From assembly GCF_029309905.1 (NCBI RefSeq), contig NZ_JARBJP010000002.1, positions 310,001 to 374,000 on the forward strand: a DNA stretch of 64,000 nucleotides, written 5' to 3'. Each line of letters begins with the position of its first letter. Position 1 is the first letter of the stretch. This document shows, in pieces, positions 17,219 through 26,089 of this stretch. A program made the position numbers and the translations under genes. The stretch is from Brytella acorum. Its GTDB lineage: Bacteria; Pseudomonadota; Alphaproteobacteria; Acetobacterales; Acetobacteraceae. The notes under the pieces were generated by a model, which had not been told where the DNA came from, did not search any database, and saw only the letters and a list, made by a program, of their open reading frames with translations.

Positions 17219-18556
17219 ATGAAACTGCGCTTCGCTCCGAGTCCGACCGGATACCTGCATGTTGGCAATGCCCGTCTGGCCGTTGCCAACGCCCTCTTCG
17301 CGCGCCGGCACGGCGGAAAATTCCTCCTGCGTATCGACGATACCGATCGCGAGCGTTCACGCGCGGAATACGAATCCGCCATCGAGACGGATCTGCGCTG
17401 GCTCGGGCTGGACTGGGACGAGAAGATTCATCAGTCCGAGCGCATGGAGCACTATGAGGCCGCGATTGAGGCCCTGAAGGCCTCCGGTCGGCTTTATCCG
17501 TGTTTCGAGAGCGAGCTTGAACTGACCGCCAAGCGGGAAATGCGTCTGCGGGCGGGCAAGGCGCCCGTTTACGATCGGGCCATGCTGAAGATGACGGCCG
17601 AGCAGCGCGAACGGGCCGAAGCCAATGGCAAGGTTCCCTACTGGCGGTTCAAGCTCAGCGATACGACGCGGCGTTGGCATGATCTCGTGATGGGAGAGTG
17701 CACGGTCAAGCTGCCCTCCATTTCCGATCCGGTCCTGCTGCGCGCGGATGGCACGATTCTCTACACGCTGGCTTCCGTCGTGGACGACATCGCGCTCGGC
17801 GTGACGCATATCGTGCGCGGCGAAGATCACGTGACCAATACCGGCGTCCAGCTCGATATCATCGAGGCGCTGGGCGTTCTTCCGTCACGCTTCAAATTCG
17901 CGCATCTGCCGCTGCTTCTGGATGACGAAGGGCGCAAGCTGTCCAAGCGCCTCGATGCGCTGGCCCTGCGGGCGCTGCGCAGCGATGGCGTCGAGGCTGA
18001 CGCCGTCGTCTCCTATCTCGCTCGGATCGGAAGTTCCGATGATCCGGTGCCGATGACCGTTCAGCAGGCGGCGGAGACCTTCGATCTCACGCGCATGTCG
18101 CGTTCGGCGGCGCGTTTCGACATGCGGCAGCTCCTCGGTCTCAACCGCCGTATGCTACATGAACGCAGTTTTGATGAGATGCGTGACAGGCTTCCCGCCC
18201 ATGCGACGGAAGATTTCTGGAATGTCATTCGCGGGAATATCGACCTGACCTGCGAGATCGCGCATTGGTGGCACGTCGTTGCGGGTGACATCGTACCGCC
18301 GGAGTTGCCGGACGATATGGTGTTTCTCGAACAGGCTGTCACCGTTCTGCCGCCTGGACCCTGGGAAGCGGAAACGTGGAAAGCCTGGACGGGAGCCCTT
18401 CGCGAACTGTCCGGTCGCTCGGGAAAGGCGATGTTCCGGCCGCTACGCCTTGCCCTCACGGGTGAGGAAGCCGGCCCGGAACTTCATGCCTTGTGTCGTC
18501 TGATGGGACATGATCGCGTCAAGCGCCGACTGGAAGAAGCGGCCCGTTCCGCCTGA
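17219..18556 (+). CDS. gltX: glutamate--tRNA ligase
   Basis: Class I aminoacyl-tRNA synthetase (445 residues). The HIGH motif appears as HVGN within RFAPSPTGYLHVGNAR, followed by FLLRIDDTD, and the KMSKS loop appears as KLSKR. HIVRGEDHVTNT and LPSRFKFAHLPLL are also typical. It is at the short end for GluRS, which often has about 470 residues. Many alphaproteobacteria carry two GluRS genes, one of which can charge tRNA-Gln for later amidation; sequence alone does not show which this is. It lies 42 bases after the small acidic gene. Confidence 0.92.
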   Translation: MKLRFAPSPTGYLHVGNARLAVANALFARRHGGKFLLRIDDTDRERSRAEYESAIETDLRWLGLDWDEKIHQSERMEHYEAAIEALKASGRLYPCFESELELTAKREMRLRAGKAPVYDRAMLKMTAEQRERAEANGKVPYWRFKLSDTTRRWHDLVMGECTVKLPSISDPVLLRADGTILYTLASVVDDIALGVTHIVRGEDHVTNTGVQLDIIEALGVLPSRFKFAHLPLLLDDEGRKLSKRLDALALRALRSDGVEADAVVSYLARIGSSDDPVPMTVQQAAETFDLTRMSRSAARFDMRQLLGLNRRMLHERSFDEMRDRLPAHATEDFWNVIRGNIDLTCEIAHWWHVVAGDIVPPELPDDMVFLEQAVTVLPPGPWEAETWKAWTGALRELSGRSGKAMFRPLRLALTGEEAGPELHALCRLMGHDRVKRRLEEAARSA

Positions 18557-18637
18557 CCAGGTCTTCGCCGCACTGACGAAACGCTAAGGCGACGCATCGC
18601 CCTGGCGAAACAATGTGCGTGTCGAGAGAGTGGCCTT

Positions 18638-19654
18638 ATGGACGAACAGAAAAACCGCTTCCGGTTGCGCCGCTTCGGGCGACGACAGATTACTGAAGAT
18701 CTGAGTGAAGCCAGACGGGCAACACTCCTGAAAAAACGCGCCGTGGACGCTGAGAAGCGTTTCAAGGCGCATATTCTTCAGGAAAAAGAGGCCGAAAAAG
18801 TCCAGAGAATTGGCCTGGCTGATAGTATCTGGACGGATATATACCATCATCTTTTGACGATGGGCTGGGCTGTATTCCTGGTATGGTCCGTTGTCATCTA
18901 TATCGGAATCAACCTTTTCTTCGCTCTGCTCTATCTGGGTCTGGGCGCCCATGTCACAGGCGCCAGACCCGGTCATATCAATGATCTCTTTTTTTTCAGC
19001 GTGCAGACTTTTTCGACCGTCGGTTATGGTGTCATGGCGCCCGTGGGTGGTGCCGCGAATACCATCTGCCTGATCGAAGTTTATATGGGCATCATGGTGA
19101 ACGCCCTCGTCACCGGGGCCGTATTCGCGCGTTTTGCCCGTCCAAGAGCGCGCGTGCTGTTTTCGAGCAAAGCCGTCATCAGCTGCGAGCACGGCACGCC
19201 AGCGCTGTGTATCCGAATTGCGAACTGCCGACGGAGCGCCCTTCTTTCGGTGGATGTCGAGCTTTCACTTTCCCGGCTCGTGATGGGCGAAAACGGCCAT
19301 CCCGTCCGGCGCTTCGAGCCCATGCAGCTTCAGCAGAGCCACATTCCGCTGTTGCGTTTTGCTTTCGTGCTTGGCCACGTCATTGACGCCAGCAGCCCCC
19401 TCTCAGAGCATGAGCCGGGTTTGCCCTCCGATGATGAGGCCGAAGTCATGGTCACCGTAACCGGCATCGACGAAGCCACAGGACAGAGCATGCTGGCGCG
19501 CGCATCCTATCGCTTCGAGCATGTCGATCATGGGCATCGTTTCGTGGATATCGTCGATGTTCGGGAGGGTGGAAAACTCTCGGTGGATTTCCGTCGCTTC
19601 CACGACACCGAGGAAGAGGTTCTCTGGAAAGACGAGGACGGACAGGCGGGCTGA
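18638..19654 (+). CDS. inward-rectifier potassium channel (KirBac family)
   Basis: A 338-residue prokaryotic Kir channel. A basic, charged N-terminal region (residues 1-60) leads to a slide helix (SIWTDIYHHLLTMGW), outer helix, pore helix and the selectivity filter TVGYG within FSTVGYGVMAP, inner helix (GIMVNALVTGAVFARFARPRAR), then an immunoglobulin-like cytoplasmic domain with VRRFEPMQL and RHD-type acidic tail. All are typical of KirBac. It would conduct K+ and may help maintain potential or pH homeostasis in acid. The start has GAGAG upstream. It converges with pssA, 19 bases apart. Confidence 0.9.
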   Translation: MDEQKNRFRLRRFGRRQITEDLSEARRATLLKKRAVDAEKRFKAHILQEKEAEKVQRIGLADSIWTDIYHHLLTMGWAVFLVWSVVIYIGINLFFALLYLGLGAHVTGARPGHINDLFFFSVQTFSTVGYGVMAPVGGAANTICLIEVYMGIMVNALVTGAVFARFARPRARVLFSSKAVISCEHGTPALCIRIANCRRSALLSVDVELSLSRLVMGENGHPVRRFEPMQLQQSHIPLLRFAFVLGHVIDASSPLSEHEPGLPSDDEAEVMVTVTGIDEATGQSMLARASYRFEHVDHGHRFVDIVDVREGGKLSVDFRRFHDTEEEVLWKDEDGQAG

Positions 19655-19673
19655 ATGCGCTGCCCGCCCAGCC

Positions 19674-20540
19674 TTACTCGACCGGTTCCGATAGGGCGTC
19701 GGCTTCGCGTTTCAGCTTGTGAAAGCTGCGTCGGCTGAAGGGCAGCATGCCGATATAGACCAGACCCGCGACCGCAAGCGCCCCCCAGGGATCGGCGATC
19801 ATGATCGCGGCATAGGCGCCGGCGCCCAGCATGATGGGCAGGACGAACGGAGAGGGGATCTTGAAGTTCTTGAACGACCAGACTGGAAGCGTCGAGACGA
19901 GCAGGCCGGCGGTCGTCACGAGACAGATGATGGCCGTGAGCGGGTGACGCGCGAACAGGCTGACATTCTCCCAGCCCATCTTGTCGGCTTCCAGTCCCAG
20001 AAAGACAGGGAACATCGCGACACCGGCTCCTGCGGGCGCGGGAACGCCCGTGAAGAAGCTGTGCGAATATTCGGGCTTCTCGGTATCGTCGAGGCTCGCG
20101 TTGAAGCGCGCCAGGCGCAGCGCCATGCAGACCGTGAACATGATGCACGGTATGAAGGCGTAGCGGCCCGAATGGTCGAGCGACCAGAGATAAAGCAGAA
20201 ACGAAGGCGCCACGCCGAAGCACACGAAATCCGACAGAGAGTCGAATTCCGCACCAAATCGCGAGGTGCCGTGAAGCATGCGCGCGATGCGACCATCCAG
20301 ACCGTCGATACAGGCGGAGAGCAGGAGGGCCGCGGCGGCCTCGCCGAAATGATGCTCGAGAGCGAAGCGCATGCCGCTCAGTCCCGAGCAGAGACCGAGC
20401 ATGGTCAGGATATTGGGTATGAGACGATTGAAGGACGGCCCCCTGACGCGTCTGCGATGGGGGCGACCGATCCTTCTCAGGCGACGTCGAATCCTGCGGC
20501 CGGTGGCGGCCGGCGCGGGAGGCACTGGGCTTTCGGACAC
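19674..20540 (-). CDS. pssA: CDP-diacylglycerol--serine O-phosphatidyltransferase
   Basis: Membrane CDP-alcohol phosphatidyltransferase (288 residues) that makes phosphatidylserine. The CDP-OH motif is intact: DGLDGRIARMLHGTSRFGAEFDSLSD contains Asp-Gly-x-x-Ala-Arg (here written DGRIAR) and the two downstream Asp residues (shown in pieces: DGLDGRIARM and FGAEFDSLSD). A basic N-terminal stretch rich in Arg precedes the first helix. The start is a GTG with GGAA upstream. It follows psd by 15 bases on the same strand, giving the psd-pssA pair for phosphatidylethanolamine synthesis. Confidence 0.93.
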   Translation of the reverse strand: MSESPVPPAPAATGRRIRRRLRRIGRPHRRRVRGPSFNRLIPNILTMLGLCSGLSGMRFALEHHFGEAAAALLLSACIDGLDGRIARMLHGTSRFGAEFDSLSDFVCFGVAPSFLLYLWSLDHSGRYAFIPCIMFTVCMALRLARFNASLDDTEKPEYSHSFFTGVPAPAGAGVAMFPVFLGLEADKMGWENVSLFARHPLTAIICLVTTAGLLVSTLPVWSFKNFKIPSPFVLPIMLGAGAYAAIMIADPWGALAVAGLVYIGMLPFSRRSFHKLKREADALSEPVE

Positions 20541-20555
20541 GGCGGTTCCGCGACC

Positions 20556-21233
20556 TCAGAGATGCGCGATGACGGTTTCGCCGCCAATCATGGTCTGCCC
20601 CGCCGTCACCAGCGGCGTAACGCCGTGCGGCAGATAGAGATCCGTCCGCGATCCGAAGCGGATCAGGCCGAAACGCTGGCCAGCCGTCACCTCTTGCCCT
20701 TCCTCGACTTGGCAGACGATGCGGCGCGCGATCAGCCCGGCAATCTGGACGATCGCCATTTGCCGCCCGTCGGCAAGCGTGAGGGCGATTTCGTTGCGTT
20801 CGTTGAGTTCCGATGCCTTGTCGAGGCTCGCATTGACGAACTGGCCGGGATGGTAGGCGATCGCCGAGACGCGGCCCGCCGCGGGCATGCGATTGATGTG
20901 CACGTCGAGCACGGACAGGAACGTGGCGACGCGCCACACAGGTTCGCTGCCCATGTTCAGGGCGGCGGGAGGAGAGACGAGTTCGACGGAGGTGACATGT
21001 CCGTCGGCGGGTGCGACGGCGATATCGCTGCGCTCCGGCGTCACGCGCTCCGGATCACGGAAAAAATAGAGGCAGAAAGCGAAACCGGCCGCGCCGACAT
21101 TGCCGACCAGCCGTGTCAGACGCCAGGGCGTCACGCGACCAAGCAGCGCAATTCCCCCGGAGATCGCGAGGAAAGGAAGCCCGGCGCGGTTCGGCGGGGC
21201 AAGAACGGTTCGGAAGGACTGGATCAGCGACAT
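20556..21233 (-). CDS. psd: phosphatidylserine decarboxylase (short, PSD-A type)
   Basis: Pyruvoyl-dependent enzyme (225 residues) producing phosphatidylethanolamine. It belongs to the short family: an N-terminal membrane-associated region (PFLAISGGIALLG), FFRDPERVTP, VAPADGHVTSVE, SVLDVHINRMPAAG and the self-cleavage site GSRTDLYLP, in which the Ser becomes the pyruvoyl group. I chose the ATG at 21233 because the open frame continues far upstream through the neighbouring methyltransferase region without family similarity. It forms an operon with pssA. Confidence 0.92.
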   Translation of the reverse strand: MSLIQSFRTVLAPPNRAGLPFLAISGGIALLGRVTPWRLTRLVGNVGAAGFAFCLYFFRDPERVTPERSDIAVAPADGHVTSVELVSPPAALNMGSEPVWRVATFLSVLDVHINRMPAAGRVSAIAYHPGQFVNASLDKASELNERNEIALTLADGRQMAIVQIAGLIARRIVCQVEEGQEVTAGQRFGLIRFGSRTDLYLPHGVTPLVTAGQTMIGGETVIAHL

Positions 21234-21300
21234 GCGCGCAGTCTTACGACAGCCCGCGATCCGGTCAAGCGAGACGACGTTACTCCGATGATCCTCCCAA

Positions 21301-22074
21301 TCACGATGGGCTCGTTTCCACGACCTGTCGCGGGATGGGCGCCGCGCGTGCTTCCGCCTGAAGCGGAGGCAGCCCCGCATAGAGGTTCTTGCGCGCGATG
21401 ACGACATGGACGCCAGCCAGTGCGCGCCCGGCGACGATCCGGCCGCAAAGCCCCGCGACGCGGTCCATCGTCCGCGCCGCGCTCCGGCTGAGCCGCAGGG
21501 CGGGCGGCGGCAGCCACAGCGCGCCCGTCGCGTATTCCGTGCGAAACAGGCCGCGTGCGAGCAGCGTATCGAGCTGGCTGGACGAAAAAGGAGATCCGTA
21601 GCCGAACGGCGTGGAGTCGCGATGGGCCCAGATCCCGGAACGATTGGGTACGATGAGCACGAGATGCCCGTCATCCGTCATCGCTTTCCACGTGGCCCTC
21701 AGGAGCGCGGTCTGGCTGGAGAGTTCGAGTCCGTGCATCATCACGACGATATCGAGACTGAGGTCGTCGAAAGGCAGGGCGTTCGAGCCGGTCACGCAGT
21801 CACGTCTTCGCCATGGCCCATCGCTTCCGATTGCGGGTGCACGCGTTATCTGCGTGTCGAATCGCGCCGTCCCGGCCCATCGCGCGTTTTCCACCTGGGG
21901 CCATCGCTCGAGGATGGGCGCCGCGAAGCCGAGGCCCAGGACGCGTCGTCCCATGGGATTGGGAAAAAGAGGAAGGGCCTGGTCCGCGAGGAGGTCCGCT
22001 GTCAGGGCGCCCCGGCGTGTCGCGTAGAATGCGGCGGCGTCGGGAGGCAGGGATGGTTTACGACGCGTCAGCAT
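21301..22074 (-). CDS. class I SAM-dependent methyltransferase-like protein
   Basis: A 257-residue methyltransferase-type (type 11) protein. The nucleotide-binding region is weak: VLGLGFAAPILERW replaces the usual DxGxGxG motif, and the acidic residue after strand 2 is not obvious; the ALPFDDLSLDIVVMMHGLELS motif IV and the following HLVLIVPNRSGIWAHRDSTPFGYG are well kept. This gene is often found divergent from gloB in alphaproteobacteria, as here, but its substrate is unknown. It lies 67 bases upstream of psd on the same strand and may be cotranscribed with it. Confidence 0.75.
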   Translation of the reverse strand: MLTRRKPSLPPDAAAFYATRRGALTADLLADQALPLFPNPMGRRVLGLGFAAPILERWPQVENARWAGTARFDTQITRAPAIGSDGPWRRRDCVTGSNALPFDDLSLDIVVMMHGLELSSQTALLRATWKAMTDDGHLVLIVPNRSGIWAHRDSTPFGYGSPFSSSQLDTLLARGLFRTEYATGALWLPPPALRLSRSAARTMDRVAGLCGRIVAGRALAGVHVVIARKNLYAGLPPLQAEARAAPIPRQVVETSPS

Positions 22075-22139
22075 GAGAGGAAGCTAGAGCACGACGGCGG
22101 TTTGCGTAAGCAGGTGGCGCCGCAAAAGGAGAGAAAAGG

Positions 22140-22859
22140 ATGCTCGACATAAGGCGGATTCCCGTACTGTCAGACAATTACGCATGGTTGCTGCATGACA
22201 CCGAGCGCGGTGTCACGGCCGTCGTCGATCCGGGAGAAGCCGCGCCGATCGAGGCCGTCATTGGCGATGGCGCGCTGGATCTGATCCTGTTGACCCACCA
22301 TCACGCCGATCACGTCGGGGGAGCGGATGCGCTTCGCCGACGCTACGGCGCCAGAGTGATCGGGGCCGCGTCCGAGCGCAGACGGCTTCCGGTTCTCGAT
22401 GAGGGCGTATCGGACGGCGATGCGGTCATGGTGGGCGCGGAGAGAGCGCATGTGATTGCGACGCCGGGTCACGCGGATGGCCATGTGAGCTATGTCTTCC
22501 CCTCCGTCCCGGCGCTTTTCTGTGGTGATACGCTGTTCTCGATGGGGTGCGGCCGTCTGCTTGAGGGTAGCGCTGAACAGCTCTATGCGAGTCTGCATCG
22601 GTTTGACGATCTGTCCGATGATACACTTGTGTGCTGCGGACATGAATATACGCTGTCGAATGCGAAATTCGCGGTGCATGTCGATCCGGATAACGTCGCG
22701 CTGCAAAAGCGTCTGCACGAAGTGGAACATCTGCGGGATGGGGGCGAGGCCACAATTCCCGTGACGCTCGGGACCGAGCGAGCCACAAATCCCTTTCTGC
22801 GCGCAGCCGACGTCCGGACATTCGCGGCCCTTCGCAAGGAAAAGGACAGTTTCCGATGA
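22140..22859 (+). CDS. gloB: hydroxyacylglutathione hydrolase (glyoxalase II)
   Basis: Metallo-beta-lactamase fold enzyme (239 residues) that splits S-lactoylglutathione, the second step of methylglyoxal detoxification. The metal motif THHHADHVGG is intact, with further ligands in TPGHADGHVSY, CGDTLFSMGCGRLLEG and CCGHEYTLSNAKF. The C-terminal substrate-binding part (ATNPFLRA) is present. Glyoxalase I is not in the window. The gene overlaps the following HAD gene by 4 bases (ATGA). Confidence 0.95.
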   Translation: MLDIRRIPVLSDNYAWLLHDTERGVTAVVDPGEAAPIEAVIGDGALDLILLTHHHADHVGGADALRRRYGARVIGAASERRRLPVLDEGVSDGDAVMVGAERAHVIATPGHADGHVSYVFPSVPALFCGDTLFSMGCGRLLEGSAEQLYASLHRFDDLSDDTLVCCGHEYTLSNAKFAVHVDPDNVALQKRLHEVEHLRDGGEATIPVTLGTERATNPFLRAADVRTFAALRKEKDSFR

Positions 22860-23515
22860 ACGATACGGCGAATAATCTCGAAGATCGCGCCTGGAGCGCG
22901 TTCGAACTGTCGGATCGCGCCTTCGAGGCGGTGATTTTCGATTGCGACGGCACGCTGGCGGATACGGCGTGTATTCACTACCGGGCGTTTCGGAACGCCC
23001 TTTCAGAACAGGATATCGCTCTACCCGCCGACTGGTATGGAGAACGCACCGGCTATTCCCGCGCCATGATCTTCGATGCGATCCGTGCGGATTTTCATGT
23101 GAAGTTCGATGACGCCGCGATCGCTCATCGCGCTGAGCAGCTCTACGTGGACATGATCGATGATGTCGCGCCTGTGGACCCTGTCGCGGCGATCGCCCGG
23201 CGTCTTTACGGTTCGGTGCCGATCGCCGTCGCATCGGCGGGGCAGAGAAAGATCGTTGAAGCCACCCTGCGATCGATCGGGATCGAAGGGCTGTTCGATC
23301 AGATCGTCACGGTGGAGGATGTTCCACACGGCAAGCCCGAGCCGGATCTCTTCCTTCTGGCGGCGAAGAAGCTTGGCGTCGCGCCCCGGGCCTGCCTGGT
23401 TTTCGAGGATAGCGACGAAGGCATGGAAGCCGCGAAACGCGCGGATATGGAAGCCATCGACGTTCGCCCGGTTCTGACGCGGACGCCTGAATGGCAGAAG
23501 CGGTCCTTCAGTTAA
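22856..23515 (+). CDS. HAD superfamily phosphatase, subfamily IA (YqaB-like)
   Basis: A 219-residue haloacid dehalogenase-type hydrolase. Motif I is FDCDGTLADT (nucleophile Asp and acid-base Asp), motif II ASAGQRK, motif III Lys in GKPEPDLF, motif IV FEDSDEGMEAAKRADM. The cap domain between motifs I and II matches beta-phosphoglucomutase/sugar phosphatase relatives. Its substrate is not identifiable; a small sugar phosphate is likely. It is translationally coupled to gloB, and its 3' end overlaps the convergent DUF2125 gene by 8 bases. Confidence 0.85.
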   Translation: MNDTANNLEDRAWSAFELSDRAFEAVIFDCDGTLADTACIHYRAFRNALSEQDIALPADWYGERTGYSRAMIFDAIRADFHVKFDDAAIAHRAEQLYVDMIDDVAPVDPVAAIARRLYGSVPIAVASAGQRKIVEATLRSIGIEGLFDQIVTVEDVPHGKPEPDLFLLAAKKLGVAPRACLVFEDSDEGMEAAKRADMEAIDVRPVLTRTPEWQKRSFS

Positions 23516-24563
23516 GCTTCTGTTCCGACCCCTGCGAAACGATCTTCCGAAGAAGATCAACCGGCCATTGAGGAATGCCGTCGCGAATTTGAATGGCGGC
23601 ATCCGTCTGGTCGGGAATGCGATCCAGATGCGACAGCCCATCGTCCAGGACATCATGCAGAGCCGCGGCCTGCGTGAGAGCCTGCCGGACAGTCGGCAGC
23701 TCCGTATAGGCCCGGGCCGTTTGGCGTAATCCTTCAAAATGCAGCGTGATGCTGCCTGAGCGATCCGGCAACGTGACGGAGCCGGCGCCACGGACCGTCA
23801 ATGCCCCCAGCCGTCCCGCGACGTCCTGCACCAGCAGGCGCTCATAGCCGTGGGGCTCGTCCCAGTCGGCCTTCCCTGAAGAAAGGGCTGCGATCGCCAG
23901 ATGGACGTTCTGTGGTGGCCAGCCGGGTGCGAACGCTTTCCACGCGCTGTCGCCGGGCCAGGTGACGATGGCGGCTTCTGATGAAAGATCGACGGCCAGA
24001 CGTGTCGCGTCCGCCGGTGCGCGGGGCGTAACAGTGACCCTTGCGTGGATTCGAGACGCCGTCACATGGATCGGTTGCGGAGCGGTGGCGTCGATGGTCA
24101 CGAAAGGCGCGCTGAATGCCATTGTGCGGGTCGGGATCTGTGCGCTCGTTTCCGGAACCACGACATATCCGTCCTGAGTGGTCGCCGCGAGAAAAACCCG
24201 TGTCGCGTCGTCACGATCCATGACGATGAGGCGATAGGTGCCGTTCAGGTGAAGGATGATGCCGTGCGGATGGAAAATCGAGAAATCGACCACGAGGGAA
24301 GGACCGCCCATCGCGAGGCCCGACTTCGGCACGCTCAGACGCGGGTCACTGAAAACGACGCTGACACGCCCGATTCCTCCGGACGGATGACGCGCGCTGA
24401 ATGAGAATGACACGCCGTTCCGGGCAAGGTTCTGACGCAGACTGTCGAGGCGTCTGTCGAGCACATAGCTCATCGCACCCCAGAATGTAGCCCCGACGGC
24501 AATCGCTCCGAGGAAGAGGGCGCCGAGCAGAAGATATGTTTTTCTCGTAGGACGCAGGGTCAT
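23508..24563 (-). CDS. DUF2125-type membrane-anchored protein
   Basis: A 351-residue protein with an N-terminal membrane anchor (about residues 8-30, YLLLGALFLGAIAVGATFWGA) and a long periplasmic part rich in beta strands, with segments such as SARHPSGGIGRVSVVFSDPRL (in pieces SARHPSGGIG, RVSVVFSDPRL) and SGSITLHFEGL. This arrangement matches the alphaproteobacterial DUF2125 family, whose function is unknown; the assignment is from overall pattern. It lies 106 bases after plsC on the same strand. Confidence 0.7.
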   Translation of the reverse strand: MTLRPTRKTYLLLGALFLGAIAVGATFWGAMSYVLDRRLDSLRQNLARNGVSFSFSARHPSGGIGRVSVVFSDPRLSVPKSGLAMGGPSLVVDFSIFHPHGIILHLNGTYRLIVMDRDDATRVFLAATTQDGYVVVPETSAQIPTRTMAFSAPFVTIDATAPQPIHVTASRIHARVTVTPRAPADATRLAVDLSSEAAIVTWPGDSAWKAFAPGWPPQNVHLAIAALSSGKADWDEPHGYERLLVQDVAGRLGALTVRGAGSVTLPDRSGSITLHFEGLRQTARAYTELPTVRQALTQAAALHDVLDDGLSHLDRIPDQTDAAIQIRDGIPQWPVDLLRKIVSQGSEQKLN

Positions 24564-24669
24564 TTCATCGCAACGGAACAGGCTCGCCCGGAGAGGCAGA
24601 TAGCTGAGCCTGTCGCTGGGAGGGAAAGACCGTAAAAATCAGTCACGCCGTCGTTTTCCGCTAGCGGGT

Positions 24670-25410
24670 CTACAGGACATCCGCTGTACGGCTTTCCGAT
24701 GAGGAAGCCTGCGGACGCGCGTTCAGTTCGTCCCATGCGGTCGTGATGGCGGCGATCAGGGCGCCCCGGCCATTGGCGGTCGCCAGGGGCGTGCCGATGG
24801 TGACGTGGATCGTGCCCGGATACTTCATGAGGCCGCGTCGCGGCCAGCACCGGCCGGAATCCGTGGCGACCGGAATGACGGGTGCCGTGCTCTGTTTGGC
24901 GAGAGCAACGATGCCCGGCTGCAACGGCTGTTTTTCGCCGGGAAGACCACGTGTTCCTTCAGGAAAGATGATGATCTGGCGCTCGTCGGAAAAGGCGGAT
25001 TGCGTAGCGTCCATGAGACCACGCAACGCGCGCGCGCCGGCATGGCGTTCGACCGGAATCATGCCGGCGAGCAGAAGCATCGGGCCGACGATCGGAAGAC
25101 GCGTCAGCTCCGCCTTGATGATATAGGCCGGTCGCGGGACGAGGTTCATCCATATGAACCCGTCGAAAAACGACTGATGCTGGCAGGCTATGAGAGCCGG
25201 TCCATGCAGCAGATGTTCCTGTCCCGTGACTTCGATCCGAATGTCGCAGATGCGCGTCAGCCCGGCCAGGACCAGGCGCGACCAAAGTTTCGCATAGCGG
25301 AGCGCGGCGTGTCGACGTCCCGTCAGGCGGATGGGAATGGTCCCTATCCCCATGACGAGCGTGAGAACCACGAGATAGACGGAAAACAGGAAGGCTCGGA
25401 TCGTTGTCAT
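24670..25410 (-). CDS. plsC: 1-acyl-sn-glycerol-3-phosphate acyltransferase
   Basis: Acylates lysophosphatidic acid to phosphatidic acid at the inner membrane. The 246-residue product has one N-terminal membrane helix (residues 5-25), the catalytic HQSFFDG (His-x4-Asp), the substrate motif FPEGTRG, and VIPVATDSGRCW. I chose the ATG at 25410, preceded by CCAGGG; the longer open frame upstream lacks similarity. It ends the ftsE-ftsX-ydcF-plsC run, an arrangement seen in other alphaproteobacteria, tying phospholipid synthesis to division. Confidence 0.92.
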   Translation of the reverse strand: MTTIRAFLFSVYLVVLTLVMGIGTIPIRLTGRRHAALRYAKLWSRLVLAGLTRICDIRIEVTGQEHLLHGPALIACQHQSFFDGFIWMNLVPRPAYIIKAELTRLPIVGPMLLLAGMIPVERHAGARALRGLMDATQSAFSDERQIIIFPEGTRGLPGEKQPLQPGIVALAKQSTAPVIPVATDSGRCWPRRGLMKYPGTIHVTIGTPLATANGRGALIAAITTAWDELNARPQASSSESRTADVL

Positions 25411-25486
25411 GATGCCCTGGATTTCTCCTGACCGGATATCGCCGTCTGCACACCAGAAAACGGCTGCGCAGGCAAGGGAGCGTGCT

Positions 25487-26089
25487 TCACGATCCCGGTG
25501 CCAGCGGTGCCAGCGGTGCACGGCGCGTCACGCCGAGCAGCGAGCCCAGCCATTTGCCGTATTCGCGCATCATGAGAATGGCTCCGTGGCGGGTCAGAAT
25601 ATGCTCCGGCGCCGGGGAACGGACTGGATAAGGTTCCAGGACCAGTTCGGGGGCGGCCCTGTGAATTTCCATCATGGCCCGGCGGATATGATAGCCCGCC
25701 GTCACCACGACGACGCTGCGAATGCCTTGAGAACGGGCCCATTCAGCCGTTTCGATTCCGTTGCCGATCGTCGTGACGGCCCGCCGTCCGAGAGTGATCC
25801 GGCTTGTCATGACGGATGGAACCGACACGCGTGCTTCGCTGAGAACCTGGGCCAGTGTCGCGTGTCGATCCACGCCCGAGATGAGAAGTCGCTGTCCGTA
25901 GCCTTCGCGCAGCAGGGTCAGGGAGGTGTCGATGCGGTTCGGACCGCCAGTCAGGGCGACGATCCCATCACAATGCGGCGGCTGACGCGGCGCACGCAGC
26001 GCATCGGCCGAAAACCAGAGAAAACCAGCCGTTATGAGAAGGACGGGCACAAGTACGAAGGCGAGGACCGCGTGGAAAGGATGTTTCAT
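25487..26089 (-). CDS. YdcF/ElyC-like DUF218 membrane protein
   Basis: A 200-residue protein with an N-terminal membrane helix (FHAVLAFVLVPVLLITAGFLWF) and a DUF218 domain: DGIVALTGGPNRID, RLLISGVDRH, TIGNGIETAEWA, VVVVTAGYHIRRAMMEI. Family members such as ElyC and SanA act in envelope maintenance, but the biochemical activity is unknown. It overlaps ftsX by 4 bases and precedes plsC. A second DUF218 gene lies at 60131-60658. Confidence 0.85.
   Translation of the reverse strand: MKHPFHAVLAFVLVPVLLITAGFLWFSADALRAPRQPPHCDGIVALTGGPNRIDTSLTLLREGYGQRLLISGVDRHATLAQVLSEARVSVPSVMTSRITLGRRAVTTIGNGIETAEWARSQGIRSVVVVTAGYHIRRAMMEIHRAAPELVLEPYPVRSPAPEHILTRHGAILMMREYGKWLGSLLGVTRRAPLAPLAPGS

Noticed and set aside
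19719-21401. 560-codon plus-strand open frame opposite pssA and psd
   Set aside because: Antisense composition, rich in Arg, Gly and Asp, without similarity to known proteins.
21234-21674. N-terminal extension of psd by 147 codons
   Set aside because: The extension overlaps the methyltransferase gene on the same strand in another frame and is not seen in short-type decarboxylases.
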